Under the pieces are notes generated by a model. It was not told where the DNA came from, ran no database searches, and saw only the letters and a program-made list of their open reading frames with translations. The position numbers and the translations under genes were made by a program. Positions 33,901 through 44,873 of a DNA stretch of 64,000 bases are shown here, one piece after another (position 1 is the stretch's first letter; every line of letters starts with the position of its first letter). Origin of the DNA: Takakia lepidozioides (Eukaryota; Streptophyta; Takakiopsida; Takakiales; Takakiaceae); NCBI GenBank assembly GCA_030704615.1, contig CM060733.1:64790001-64854000 (forward strand), in the 5' to 3' direction.

Positions 33901-34937
33901 TATCGGGTGGTGTTACTGGACTATCATTATCATGTCTCTAAATCTTCAATTCTATCAGGAACGACTAATGCAAGAATCAGTCATTAACTTTTTATCAGTA
34001 TTAGAAGGATCCCAATATTTACGGAAGTTACATCATTGAGAATTTGACTGGATATCTCTTGTGTGGGTGATTTGACTGTATATCTCTAACAGAGATATAA
34101 ATTTCACTGAATTTTGATAATATGAGTTTAGTAGTTATCCATGACAGCTAGGACTTCTGAGTATTCTGTTTGATAAGTATACAGGATTTAGTGTGCTTTT
34201 TAGTACTGCATCATAATCATGTATAGTAATTGTTTATGCTTAGATTGAGAATTCTTGTGGATCCTCTAGTTTTCTTTGGTTTTCTATGATGGTCCGTCTC
34301 CTATGGATTGATCATTGGAAGCAAATTCACGTCCTATTGCATCTTTCTTAGATTAAACATTGGAAACATATGCAACATAATATACAACAAAGCATTGAAT
34401 CGGTCTACTCTATACTGCCTGAGAAGGAGAAGACCAATATAGACCTCAAGTGATTAACAGAACAGCTTGTACACCATAAATAGATCATGAAGCATGGCAT
34501 GGAGCTGCTGAAATCTATACTCTAGACTTGCCCTGATATGGGTTCCTTCCTATGTGCAGCTTCCTTCAAGAAAGCAGAAACCCGAGGAGGCTGCCCCTGC
34601 TGACAAGGCCACAGGGGATCCCAACACTGCAACTAAAGATCTAAATCGGCAACAAAATGACCAACACCAACACCATCACCATCACCATAACCACCATCAC
34701 CACCACCACCACCATCATGACCAAGAAAACAAAGTGGGGGGCAGCATCCCCATGTCAAGTGGTGAATGGAATAACAGCAATGCACCAGCAGTTGCAATTG
34801 CTGTTGGTGATGACAAGCCCATGTTGCTGGATGACCATCAGCCTGCATCACGAATGATTGACCTTAACTCCCGCCCTAAGCACTTGCAGACCCAAGCTCC
34901 CTGCCCTGACAAGGTTTGTATTGATCAGCAACCTTGA
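24881..34937 (+). CDS. Double B-box zinc-finger protein, BBX18/BBX19 type (4 exons, 227 aa)
   Basis: Four exons (24,881-24,973; 32,998-33,094; 33,749-33,864; 34,560-34,937) join in frame into 227 codons plus stop. B-box 1 has C5, C8, C17, D20, C25, C28, H33, H42. B-box 2 has C56, C59, C68, D71, C76, C79, H84, H91. All eight zinc ligands of each box are present. No CCT domain follows. The C-part has a His tract (138-155) and the M-I-D-L-N motif (201-205) known from BBX18/19. Proteins of this group act in the nucleus as transcription cofactors in light, heat and flowering control; that role is family knowledge, not visible here. Introns 1 and 2 use GT-AG; intron 3 would be GC-AG. Intron 1 holds two antisense LINEs. 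The last exon could instead splice at AAG/GTTTGT (34,915), so the C-terminus is less sure. Confidence 0.87.
24974..25709 (+). other. BBX intron 1, part upstream of the LINEs
   Basis: Host intron sequence without recognisable domain. The frame from exon 1 stays open to 25,195 past the donor, but the amino acids after the donor do not continue the B-box, so it is read as intron. Confidence 0.6.
25710..29969 (-). mobile_element. L1-type LINE copy 2 (nearly full coding span, decayed)
   Basis: A non-LTR retrotransposon in antisense to the BBX gene. From its 5' side: endonuclease ([12 protein letters not shown] near 29,160; [19 protein letters not shown] near 28,880), linker (27,931-27,719), reverse transcriptase ([19 protein letters not shown] near 27,390; catalytic F-A-D-D near 26,930), thumb, and a C-terminal CCHC knuckle (CPMCG near 25,985). 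Stops and frameshifts are frequent. Its 3' end CTTATGAGTAC at 25,711-25,721 matches that of copy 1. A 619-bp piece at 28,251-28,869 is inverted. The 5' limit is placed where copy 1's target begins and is approximate. Confidence 0.85.
28251..28869 (+). repeat. Inverted 619-bp LINE segment inside LINE copy 2
   Basis: It encodes, on the plus strand, the LINE C-terminal part ([15 protein letters not shown] to the CPLCG knuckle). It is the reverse complement of 30,206-30,825 in copy 1, with very few differences. LINE copy 2 resumes on both sides (left up to TGCGCTACTT, right from TTGATCTCAGTCC), with about 50 bp of it missing. Confidence 0.87.
29970..29980. repeat. Target-site duplication of LINE copy 1 (left)
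   Basis: GTACAGAGAGA, identical to 32,919-32,929; the LINE's 3' end starts at the next base. Confidence 0.82.
29981..32918 (-). mobile_element. L1-type LINE copy 1, 5'-truncated, with 11-bp target duplication
   Basis: The element reads opposite to the BBX gene. Endonuclease C-part: [14 protein letters not shown] near 32,795 and [12 protein letters not shown] near 32,480. The N-half of reverse transcriptase runs to about 31,290 ([23 protein letters not shown]). A deletion near 31,270 removes the catalytic F-A-D-D region. Then come the thumb and the C-terminal CCHC knuckle (CPLCG..H....C near 30,365), with a stop at 29,987. GTACAGAGAGA flanks both ends (29,970-29,980 and 32,919-32,929). 5' truncation and the target duplication are hallmarks of target-primed reverse transcription. 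Confidence 0.9.
32919..32929. repeat. Target-site duplication of LINE copy 1 (right)
   Basis: GTACAGAGAGA next to the truncated endonuclease side of the LINE, 68 bases before BBX exon 2. Confidence 0.82.
32998..33094 (+). other. BBX exon 2 (end of B-box 1, start of B-box 2)
   Basis: Encodes [11 protein letters not shown], the linker and C-D-I-C-E-N-A-P, then one base of the next codon. The acceptor is GTGAAG/GTC with a purine-rich, unusually weak approach. The donor is CCAG/GTAATA. It lies 80 bases from the 5' end of LINE copy 1. Confidence 0.87.
33749..33864 (+). other. BBX exon 3 (rest of B-box 2)
   Basis: The acceptor is GGCAG/CA at 33,749, completing the split Ala codon. It encodes FFYC..D..LCLQCD..H..H and ends GTG-GAG at 33,864, followed by GCAAGA, i.e. 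a GC donor. Confidence 0.87.
34560..34937 (+). other. BBX exon 4 (C-terminal region with His tract)
   Basis: The acceptor is TGTGCAG/CTTCC. It encodes LPSRK, an Ala/Asp/Thr-rich piece, 16 His among 18 residues (34,665-34,718), an acidic patch LLDDH and MIDLN, ending TGA at 34,935-34,937. Confidence 0.8.
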
Positions 34938-36404
34938 AATCCTGGTGGAATAAATGTGACTTTGGATTTCCAACTTACGATGTGCTTGTTGAAGATCTAG
35001 TAGGCAGGCATTGGGCTTGTTTGAGATTCTTGTCGAATAAGCAGCTTTACTGCGATACCATGATCAAACAAAGTTGGCTCCCAAGAATTTCGCGGAGTGG
35101 GGCTCATAGGTGTGGAGAGATGTGTGTGTCACATGGCGCTCTGACAGGGATAGGGAGGGAGGATTTTTGGCTTCTTCCCTTGGCTTTGCTGAGGTGCTTT
35201 GTGAAGAGTTTGTTTGTGAATTTGGATCTGGGGTCTTACCCTTCCTGTTGACTTTTTGCAAATGTACTATTGTGCATCTCCTTAAGTTGTAGGCCTTTGC
35301 ATTTTGCATGTGTGGGGGACTGTACAGGACAATGGAGACAGAGAGGCTATGTCAAGCAGTGACAACGAATGTGCCGGTGTGGTGCCAGATCTGACTCCCA
35401 GGGCAATAGAAATGGCTACTGAATAGCTTGTTCTCGTTGATGGTGAGGTTGAGCCCTGTGCCTTAGAACAATGACATTGAAGAAGGGCCTAATCTGAGAC
35501 CCTCGTACAGTATTTACTTGCCAATCAGTATAAAACATTTCTAGTGCAGTACTAACATGAATGTGAGTTCATATGTTAGGTTCCTCTTCCATCATAATGA
35601 TCAATGGCTGGAATAGAAAGTTGTTGCCAGTTACTTTGATAATACTCTCCTGCTGCTAGCTGCCTTGTCACTGGCAGTGGACGTCCATCACAATGGTCAA
35701 TTTCTGAACTTGAAAGTTGCTTGCTACTTTCTGTAGCACCTCTTCTCTTTCCTGCTGCTGGCTTGTGAGATTGGCTCATGGCTGTGAGATTGACAGTTTC
35801 ATTTGAGATACTCACTCTAGTAGGTTTTTGAGGTCTGCAAGGCCATCTGTTGAACTGTGGGTAATGTTTTCTATCCTGAAATAGTCCTATGTTGAGCTTA
35901 GAATTATCGGCCATGAGCTTAAGCGCCTTATGTAACTACTCTAAGGCTGACAAGTCAACTGTCTCTCATCATGAAACGTCAATGGAGTTGCATATAAAGG
36001 ATGGACACACTTTCTAGTGGTGCGAATGCCTGCCCATTAGGTGAGTACTAAGGCTGATGAATTAATTTTCTCCAGTAAAAAGTCAATAGTCTTACCCATG
36101 GACACTTTCTAGTGTTGGGAATGCTTGCTTGCATTTTAGTGTGGTAAAGATAAAAGGGAGATAAAAACAAGCTCGACGCGTATAGATATGTTCCCCCTTT
36201 TTTTGATTAATAAAATTCCCCAGGGCCCTTGTCCCCTGTTCTGAAAAAAAAAAGAAAAAAAAGAAATGTTAATATCAAATAATATAAGTAGGTAATTTGA
36301 AAGCAATATATACAAGTTTTTGGTCTGTCCACCATGTCTTTTTTAATACTAGATAAGTAATGTCGGTGAGACACATTTGACTAGTTGAGAGCCATAAATC
36401 GTAG
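34938..36404. other. BBX 3' region and unassigned sequence
   Basis: About the first 600 bases are T- and G-rich and probably form the BBX 3' untranslated region; no clear AATAAA was found at a fitting place. A minus-strand frame at 35,576-35,914 (112 codons) has no recognisable features and contains an internal near-duplication (around ATCACAATGGTCAAT and ATCATAATGATCAATGG). 36,246-36,266 is A-rich. Confidence 0.4.
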
Positions 36405-37590
36405 TACTTACATTTTTTATTTTATTTCTATAGAGAAGAGGGACAGAGGCCCTGGCAGCTTTATTTAATAAAAATGGACAGTACAGAAAGGAGGAAAAAA
36501 TAACCTCCCGGGGGACTGTAAAAGCGTATCGCATGGGGAACACCCAGAACCTAGAGGAAAGGGGGAGAAAAGAGGTAAGGAGCCAAAACTAAGTCCGGGG
36601 GGCGAAGCATACTAACAAACGAGAACCGAAGAAAGGGAATCGGCAGGAGGCACTGCGCACCTAACTACCATGCCACAAGGGCGAAGAGACCAGAAAGAGA
36701 ACACATCTGAACATGAGGCTAAGCACTAGCACCACATCACACAACTCAGAGACCGAAGTCGAGCTGGACTTTAGACTTGGAGACGCGCAACTTCTGATGG
36801 CGCCAGTTGGCATCTGAGTCAGCAGGCGACTTGCCATTCCCGTGGGAGGACACCATGCCAAGAAACTCGAGAGTCAGAGATCCTGGTGCAGAGGAGGTTG
36901 AATTTGGCCCAGGTGAGATCAAATTCCGCGAAAAGCTGGCGACGCCTTCTCTCACCACACCTGCTGGAAGCTGAGAGCAGGGACACCCACGTCTTATGCC
37001 CCTCAGTCATCAGATTAGAGAATAGCTTAAAAAGAACTAATCTGATGTTAGGGCGCTTCCCCTCAAACAGCAAGCTACATCTAGCCTTCCACAAACTCCA
37101 GAGAGTATGAGCTCTGCGACAAGCCCAGATTGGGCATTTGTTCCAAATGGAACCATTATGCAAGTTGAGCAACAGAAGGGGGAGGTGATAAATTTGGCAG
37201 CTGTTTCCAATGAGAGTAATAGGCCGACACAAGCTGCCAAGCCTTAGCAGAAAGATGACAGCCAACCAGTCCATGCTCAATAGTTTCATGAATGTTGTTG
37301 TTGCAGATCTTGCAGAAAGGTCTTGGTCTGGGAAGGAGACAGCCATCGGAAGAATCCTATTAGCAAGCTTCCAAGAAAAGCACTAATTTTGGCAGAGCGT
37401 TGCTTGATCCAAATATCCTTCCACACACAATTCCAGCCTGGGAGTTGCAGGTTTAAACTCCACTTGCGATTCCATTTGGCAGAGAAGCCCAAGCAGCATT
37501 CTGTAGCCCGATCTGACTGAGTTCTGTAGTGGATCAGATGAAAGCCACCTAGAATTTCATACAAATGGTTTGTCAAGGTTTTGGTCATGG
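36405..37590 (-). pseudogene. LINE relic, 3' part (zf-RVT region and 3' end)
   Basis: The minus strand encodes broken pieces of the zinc-binding region that follows reverse transcriptase in plant LINEs: a VWKDIW..AKISAFLW segment near 37,430, C-K-I-C-N-N with a downstream His and Cys near 37,310-37,265, and LWSLWKARCSLLFEGKRPN near 37,070. The 3' end has ATTAAATAAAG near 36,460 and an A-rich tail at about 36,405-36,425. It differs in family from the two intron LINEs. Confidence 0.6.
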
Positions 37591-38886
37591 TTAGCTAGAA
37601 TTACCTATTTGTAGTCAACTAAGACATTTTGGATATTCACATTAGTATTTTGTGTGTTGGGACTTCATTTGGTCTCATATGACATGAGGATGGGTTTTCT
37701 CCTTGTGAGGATTGAGGCTCGGCTCATCTTCTTGTAGTGAGCCACCATGAGTCTTTCTCACCTCCATAGCTATAGGTATTGAGAGAGAGTGTATAGAGGG
37801 CTTTGTAGGGTGGATTCTTTTAGCAAAAGTGTCTGTGGCTTGATTTAGTTTATGTGATTGAGTGGATTTTCACTTGGTAGAGTGTGCCATTGTGTTTTCA
37901 TTTTTATTATCATTGTGGCATAGCTTTATAGGATGGCATGTTAGGAAGTGTGGTTAGACAGCGATGTGGGTTGTGACACGCTGCTTAGGCGCATGACAGA
38001 CTCAAAATTCAAATGCATTTTTCAATTTTGAGTTCATGTTTTTGTGATACTTAGGCCTCCAATTTATTTTGTTGTCAGGTTGTGCAGGAGAATTCCACAA
38101 ATTAGGAGAGCCTCCAGTAACTGAGAAAGTTGGAGGACCGGACGGCGTGCAAATTAGATTGTCAAATGTAGAATAGATGCAAAGCACATATCCAACATTT
38201 TATCTCATTCAACAACTAAGTCGTGAACTAGTATTGGAATAGACACGCTACAGAGCTAGAGCTCTATGACAAGTCAGACACCACAAAAACTCGGGTGCAT
38301 CCATGAAGTAAGTTAAGCAGGTGCAGCTCCATGCTAGTAGCGTATACCACCTTCCAAGCGACAAAAAGAAACGGATCAGATTATCCTATATGAAAAATGC
38401 AAAATTACAGTCATAATTTAAGCAATGCTCAATAGACTTCAGAACATTTATTTGACACATCAATCAAACATGCGGGGTGACAAAGTCAATGTCCATAGGT
38501 ACAATCCTATTGACAATAGACAATTTTCACAGGAAAACGGACTGTTTTGAAGCCCGAGGATGATAATTTTGGATTCTTAATCTTAGTAGATAATAAAACA
38601 ACAGATACATGTAGCTTGATGGATCTAAAGGGATCTGAAGGGACCTAAGATCTGATAAATGCTTGAGGTTGTGGAAAGTGAAAAAAACGTGGATACTAAT
38701 GCACGAGCCCATACTCGTGTTTTGGTGAGCAAAAAAATTAGTCTTGGGATTGACTCTCCAAAAGAACAACAACACATCTATCGAATAAAATGTTGAAGGT
38801 AACCAATTCAAGAGAGAAATGCAAGATATAAGCTTTTGAACTTACGCTTAAAATTGAATATGATTGCGATGAAAATATATACAATC
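37591..38886. other. Unassigned interval
   Basis: AT-rich, with short frames only. I see no domain, RNA gene or terminal repeat here. Confidence 0.5.
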
Positions 38887-41800
38887 AATATATGAAGCGA
38901 GACGTTTGTTTTGTTTTGTTTGTTTTGTTTATAGCGTCGTTGAGATCTCCTAAACCGCGGGGACCCAGCGCTGGTGCTTGGTGCCGTTGGAAAGCCCTCG
39001 ATGAGGAGGGGTGCACCGGCTCGGTCTCATGATTTTTGGACCGGCGGTGTGGGAGATATGGAATTTCAAGTACTTTTGGTCGCTGGAAATTCTCAAAAAA
39101 TAGCAAAGTGGGCTCTCCTGGAGGAATGATTGGCCCTTCACGTGGGTGATTTGGAATTTCAAGTACTTTTGGTCGTTGGAAATTCGCAAAAAAAATAGCA
39201 AAATGGGCATTCCTGGACAATGGTTGGAGCCTCGACAGGAGAGATATAAAGGGAAAGGTCTCCGGTTCAAATCTGGTTGTAGGCTCTGTGGAAAAAAAAT
39301 GCATTTGGACTTAGATGACATTGGATATATTACTACTCAATAAATTCATGGAAAAAAATAAATGGGGCCTTGACATGGGAGACATATTTGGATACATAGG
39401 AGATTGCACACTAGGCTTAGATGGGCCTCGACATGGGAGACGCACATGAGAGATGCCCTTGGATACATAGGGAGATTGCACTTGGGCTTAGATGACAATG
39501 GACACTTGGGCCTCTACATGGAAGATGCACTTGGATACATAGAAGATTGCACTTGGGCTTAAATGGGCCTCGACATAGGAGACGCACTGGGATACATTGG
39601 AAATTGCACTTGGTCTTAGATTTCTATTCTTCACACCGACACAGGCTACCCTAGAGGTTGCACTTGGTCCTCAACATATGAGACGCACTTAATACATATG
39701 AGATCTTGCACTTGGGCTTAGATGGCACTGGATACTTGGGCCAACCGCACACTAGGCTATCCTAGAGGTCGCATTTGAGCCTCGACATAGGGGACGCACT
39801 TGGATGAATATAAGGGGATTGCACTTGGACTTAGATGACACTGGACACTTGGGCCAACGGCACATGCTACCGTAGTATAAGTAATTAAGAGAATTTGATA
39901 AAGACGTTATAAGCGAGGGATGTGCATTCATTGTAGGTTTTATGTGGGGAAGTTATAACATGGACTTACCATTTATTGACACTGATATGTGGTCTCTTCT
40001 TTAGAGAAGAGCCAACAAATGGCTAGTGGCTCTAGTGGCTCCTCCTTGTGAATAGTGAAATCTATTTTCATCTATAATAAACTTGAAAAGTCATCCATTT
40101 AATTTTCATCCGTTGTTCAATAACATCAATATATGAATCGAGACTTTTGTTTGTTTGTTTGTTTTGTTTTGTTTTGTAGCGTTGAGATGTCCCAAACTGC
40201 ATGGCCCCAGCCCTGGTGCTTGGTACCGTTGGAAAGCCCTCGACAAGGAGGGGTGCACCGGCTTGGTCTCATGACTTTTGGATATGCGGTGTGGGAGATA
40301 CGGAATTCCAAGTACTTTAGGTCGCTGGAAATTCACAAAATAGCAAAAATGGCAAAGTGGGCATTCATGGGACAATGGTTGGAGCCTCGACGGGAGAGAT
40401 ATCAAGGGAAAGGTCTCTGGTTCAAATCTGGTCGTAGGCTCTCTGGGAAAAAAAATAAAAATGATCAGATATGGGATTACACTTGGACTTAGATGACATT
40501 GGACACTTGGGCCGGTACATGGATACATGAATAGAAGATTGCACTTGGGCTTAGATTTCAATTCTTCACACATGGGCCAACGGCATAGGCTACACTAGAG
40601 GTTGCACTCGGGCCTCGACATAGGAGACCCACTTGGATACATAAGAAATGCACTTGGGCTTAGATTTCCATTCTTCACACATGGGCCTTGACATAGGAGA
40701 TGTTACTTGAATACATAGGGGATTGCACTTGGACTTAGATTTCAATTCCTAACACATGGGCCAATGGCGCAGGCTACCCTCGGCCTAGATCTCCCAAACA
40801 GGAGAGTCTCTAGATACATAGGGGATTGCACTTGGACTTAGATGACACTAGACACTTGGGCCAACGGCACAGGCTACCCTAGAGGTCGCATTTGGGCCTC
40901 GACATAGGAGACCCACTTGGATACATATGGGATTGCACTTGGGCTTAGATGACATTGGACAGTGGAGGTCGCACTTGGGCCTCTACATGGGAGAAGTACT
41001 TGGATACATAGGATATTGCAATTGGGCTTAGATTTCAATTCTTCACACATGGGCCTCAATATAGGAGACACACTTGGATACATAGGGATTGCACTTGCAC
41101 ACTGGACACTTGGGCCAATGGCACAGGCTACCCTAGTCAATATATGAAGCGAGATGTTTGTTTTGTTTTGTTTTGTAGCGTCGTTGAGATCACCCAAACT
41201 GCGGGGCCCAGCGCGGGTGCTTGGTGTTGTTGGAAAGCTCTCGGTGAGGAGGGGTGCACCGGCTTGGTCTCATGATTTTTGGACCAGCGGTGTGGGAGAT
41301 CTGGAATTTCAAGTGCTTTGGGTCGTTGGAAATTCACAAAAAATAGCAAAGTGGGCTTTCCTGGAGCACTGATTGGCCCTTCATGTGGGAGATTTGGAAT
41401 TTCAAATACTTTTGGTCGCTGGAAATTTGCAGAAATAGCAAATTGGATATATCAATATATGAAGCCTCGACAGGGGAGATTGCAAAAATAGCAAAGTGGG
41501 CAATGACATAGAGATCTCCCAAACTGTAGGTCTTTGGATACATTGGGGATTGCAGTGGACACTGGAGGTCACACTTGGGCCTCTACATGGGAGATGCACT
41601 TGGATACATGAATAGAAGATTGCACTTGGGCTTGGATTTTTTTCACACACGGGCCAACGACATAGGCTACACTAGAGGTCGCACTTGGGCCTCAACATAA
41701 GAGACGCACTGGGATACATAAGAAATTGCACTCGGTCTTAAATGACAGTGGACACTTGGGCATCTACATGGGAGATGCACTTGGATACATAAAAGATTGC

Positions 41801-41946
41801 ATACTGGGCTTAGATGGGCCTCGACATAGGAGACGCACATGGGAGATGTCATTGGATACATAGGAGATTGCACTTGGGTTTAAATGACAGTGGACACTTG
41901 GGCTCTACACGGGAGATGCACTTGGATACATAAAAGATTGCACTTG
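38887..41946 (+). repeat. Complex repeat block X (left part, plus orientation)
   Basis: Three kinds of subunit alternate. P (about 210 bp) starts with (GTTTT)n and contains GGAGGGGTGCACCGGCTTGG; copies are near 38,905, 40,146 and 41,155. Q (60-100 bp) is built on CACTTGGATACATAGG..GATTGCACTTGGGCTTAGATG and is repeated more than ten times. S, ending in GGTTCAAATCTGG and an A-run, lies near 39,205 and 40,345. No protein sense. The block stops at 41,946, where chromovirus protease starts. Confidence 0.85.
39205..39299 (+). repeat. SINE-like unit S in block X
   Basis: TAGCAAAATGG resembles a pol III A box and GGTTCAAATC a B box, about 65 bases apart, followed by GGTCGTAGGCTCT-like sequence and an A-run. 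Further copies: 40,345-40,455 (+), 50,725-50,820, 51,235-51,295, 51,545-51,650 and 51,695-51,795 (-). It may derive from a tRNA-type SINE; no fold was tested. Confidence 0.4.
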
Positions 41947-42390
41947 TTGGTGGACACAAGAGCGTCGCACTCCTTCAAGACACCGGCAAAGGCACGGAAG
42001 CTGGGGCTCCCGACAAGTAATGTGGGGGCCTCTATTGAAGTGCGTTCTGCCAAAGGAGAACCACAATTGGTGACGAGGTTGGTGTTCGATGTTCCTCTTC
42101 AGCTCCGGAGTTAGGAGGGACGTGAGAACTTCACCATTTGCGAGATCGATGGAGTGGATCTCATTTTGGGGATGATCTTTTTGAGCAAATCCGGAGCGGT
42201 CATAGATGGCCGCAAGAGAATAGTCACGCTACCGTGTGGGAATGGTGACGAAGTGTTATGGGTGTCGGAAACGCCCAACCCAGTGGGAGGGCGAATAAAC
42301 CCGCTGTCAGCAAAGGAGTGGGCCGGGGAGGAGCCACACGAGCCCTAGTTTTTGCTTTACGTAAGACAAGTGGAGGGAGAAGGCGATAGG
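41944..42390 (+). pseudogene. Chromovirus protease (3' half-element)
   Basis: GGTGGACACAAGAGCG begins the homology with copy 1 (1,072). The D-T-R-A-S active site carries Arg for the usual Gly, and the IDGVDLILGM motif is at about 42,150. The first Asp codon remains, but an early frameshift and the Gly-to-Arg change suggest an inactive enzyme. The gag part is missing on this side; it lies inverted at 52,229-54,129. Confidence 0.78.
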
Positions 42391-43250
42391 GATCCGAGCC
42401 CAAATTGGATCAAGGGGATCTTGGAGAAATACCAGGATGTGATGCCGGAGGATTTACCAAGTGGCTTGCCACCGTGAAGAGGAGTTGACCACAAGATTGA
42501 GGTGATACCGGGATCGGAGCCGCCTGCCAAGGCGCCCTACCAGTTGAGCCATAAAGAGTTGGTCGAGCTGAAGGCTCAGCTCAAGGATCTAATGTCAAAG
42601 GGGTACATCCGGCCGAGTAAGTCACCCTACGGAGCCCCGGTGCTATTCACAGACAAGAAGGATGGGACGCTGCGGATGTGTGTCGATTACAGGGCTCTGA
42701 ATAAGGTGACTATAAAAAACCGGTACCCTTTGCCAAGGATCGACGACCTCTTCGATCGGTTGGCAGGAGCGAAGTATTTCAGCCCGATCGATTTGCGCTC
42801 CGGCTACCATCAAATCCGAGTGGCAGAAGGAGATGAGGAGAAGACCGCGTGTAGGACAAGATATGGTTCATATGAGTTCTTGGTGATGCCTTTTGGGCTC
42901 ACCAACGCACCCGCGACCTTTAGCACGTTAATGAACAGCCTTTTCCAGGAGTGGTTGGATGACTTTGTGATCATGTATATCGACGATATCTTGGTGTACT
43001 CGAAAACAAAGGAAGAGCACCTAGAGCACCTCAAAAGGGTGTTCCAGAAATTGCGGGAAGGGAAGCTGTATGCCAAAGCTTCAAAGTGTGAATTTGGGGT
43101 CGCAAAAGTGGAGTTCCTGGGGCATGTGATTACACAGGATGGGATCAAAATGGATGACAGAAAGGTGAGGGCGATCTTGGATTATGAGCCTGCGACTTCG
43201 GTCCCGGGAGTGCGATCATTCCTAGGACTCGCCTCCTATTACCGAAAGTA
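42391..43250 (+). pseudogene. Chromovirus reverse transcriptase (3' half-element)
   Basis: A clean frame from 42,502 to 43,250 holds the whole polymerase palm: [46 protein letters not shown] and Y-I-D-D-I-L-V-Y near 42,978-43,000. The frame stops exactly at [10 protein letters not shown], where the next segment is inverted. It is the best preserved chromovirus polymerase in the window. Confidence 0.88.
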
Positions 43251-43706
43251 AGCCTTCCGGATCTCCTTTGGAGCGCCGTCTCGCCCTTGTACACCAACAT
43301 GAGCTGCGGCTTTCTACTTAAAGCATCGGCCACCACATTGTCCCGTCCCGGTTTGTACTGGATATCCACATTGAACACTGCCAAAGTGTCTTGTCACCTA
43401 AGTTGTTTTGGGGACAACTTAGGCTGTGTGGCAAAATACTTCATCGTGACATTGTCCGTGAACACCTTCACCGGGTTGGAACCCACATAGTGGCGCCAAA
43501 GCTCAAGGAAATGCACACCGCCTTCATTTCTTTCTCGTGCGTAGGCCACCGTTGCTCCACTTCATTCAGTTTCTTACTTTTGTAAGTCACTGGACGTCCA
43601 TCCTGCATGAATACACCCCAATTGCAAAGTCCGACGCATCTGTATGAATCTCATGGACGGTCGAACTCCGGGATTTTCAGGACTGGAGCTTCCGCCATCC
43701 GCTGGA
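43250..43706 (-). pseudogene. Inverted RNase H segment within the chromovirus
   Basis: This piece is the reverse complement of the connection/RNase H region (compare 2,455-2,900 of copy 1); the minus strand reads YKPGRDNVVADALSRKPQ, typical of the RNase H end. About 105 bp that should precede it are missing. It makes the element unable to produce RNase H joined to reverse transcriptase. Confidence 0.87.
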
Positions 43707-44873
43707 AGGATGAGATGGCGAAGTCCGTGATGCGGGACTTGAGGATGGGGATTAAATCGCAGTTCCACTTGCACAATGGACTGCTTCGGTACAAGCAAAA
43801 GCGTCTCTACGTGCCGAAGGGAAGGATCAGAGATAGTCTCTTGAGAGAATGCCACGATGGCCTGCTTGCAGGCCACGGCGGAGCCAAGCGCACCGCGGCA
43901 CTCTTGAAGAAAGAGTATTTCTGGCCCAAACTGAGGGAGAAGGCCGAGGAGTATGTCAAGACATACACCACATGCCAACAAAACCGGAGCGAGTACAAAA
44001 AGCAATCGGGGCTGCTACAACCCTTGCCGATTCCAGAGGGGTCTTGGGAAAGTGTCTCGATGGATTTCATGACTGCTATGCCGCTATCAAAAGGATTCGA
44101 TGCAATCATGGTGGTGGTGGATAGGTTCAGTAAAATGGGCCATTTCATCCCCATCAAGGAGACGGCAACGGCGCAGGAGACGGGGCAACTTTACTTCGCC
44201 CACGTCTTCAAGCATCATGGACTTCTGAAGGATATTGTCTCGGACCGCGATCCAAAGTTTACAAGTAAATTTTGGAGGGCACTTTGGAAGAAAATGGGGA
44301 CGAGGCTCAAGATGAGCACCGCTTTCCGACCTACGACGGACGGCCAAACGGAAAGAGTGAATTCTGTGGTGAAGTAGATCTTGTGGAATTATGTGTCGGC
44401 AGACCAATCAGACTAGGTGGAGCACTTGGATGCGGCAGAGTTCTGTTATAATAACACAAAACACTCCGCAACGGGAGTTTCCCCTTTCATATTGGTCTAT
44501 GGAAAAGCACTTTTGGTGCCGACAAGTTGGGCCGCCCGGGACGTTGAGGAACCGGCAGCAGCAGCGGTGCTGGAAGAACGCGAGCGTTTGTTGAAGCTCG
44601 CAAAGTACAACATTGCCAAAGCTAGGAAACGGTATGAAAGGCAGGCAAATCGGAAGCGGAGGGAAGTTAAGTTTGAGGCAGGCACGGAGGTCTGGTTGAA
44701 CATCAAGAATTTTCGACTATCTCCGGAAGTGAGTCCGAAGTTCGTACCTCCATATGCGGGGATTTTTCGCATCCGGAAGGTTATGAATGAGGATGTGTAC
44801 AAATTGGAGCTGCCGGCAAATAGCAAGGTGCATCCGGTATTCCACGTCTCCCTTTTGAAGCCTTACTTCAAAG
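43707..44873 (+). pseudogene. Chromovirus integrase (3' half-element)
   Basis: Zinc domain H-H-C-C (ECHDGLLAGHGG, then TTCQQ, where the first Cys of the pair is changed to Tyr: TYTTCQ) near 43,845-43,985. The core has DFMTAMP, SDRDPKF near 44,240 and TERVNSVVK near 44,345, so D-D-E is present. A TAG follows at 44,376 and a second stop near 44,415. The frame then resumes at 44,417 with the C-terminal part (WSAREGRKLxx-like, FRIRKVM, HPVFHVSLLKPY). Confidence 0.85.

Noticed and set aside
35576-35914. Minus-strand frame of 112 codons downstream of the BBX gene
   Set aside because: No domain, low complexity in parts, and it contains an internal duplication; kept only as part of the unassigned interval.
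39205-39299. A tRNA gene
   Set aside because: Only A- and B-box-like motifs are seen; no cloverleaf with acceptor stem and anticodon could be drawn.
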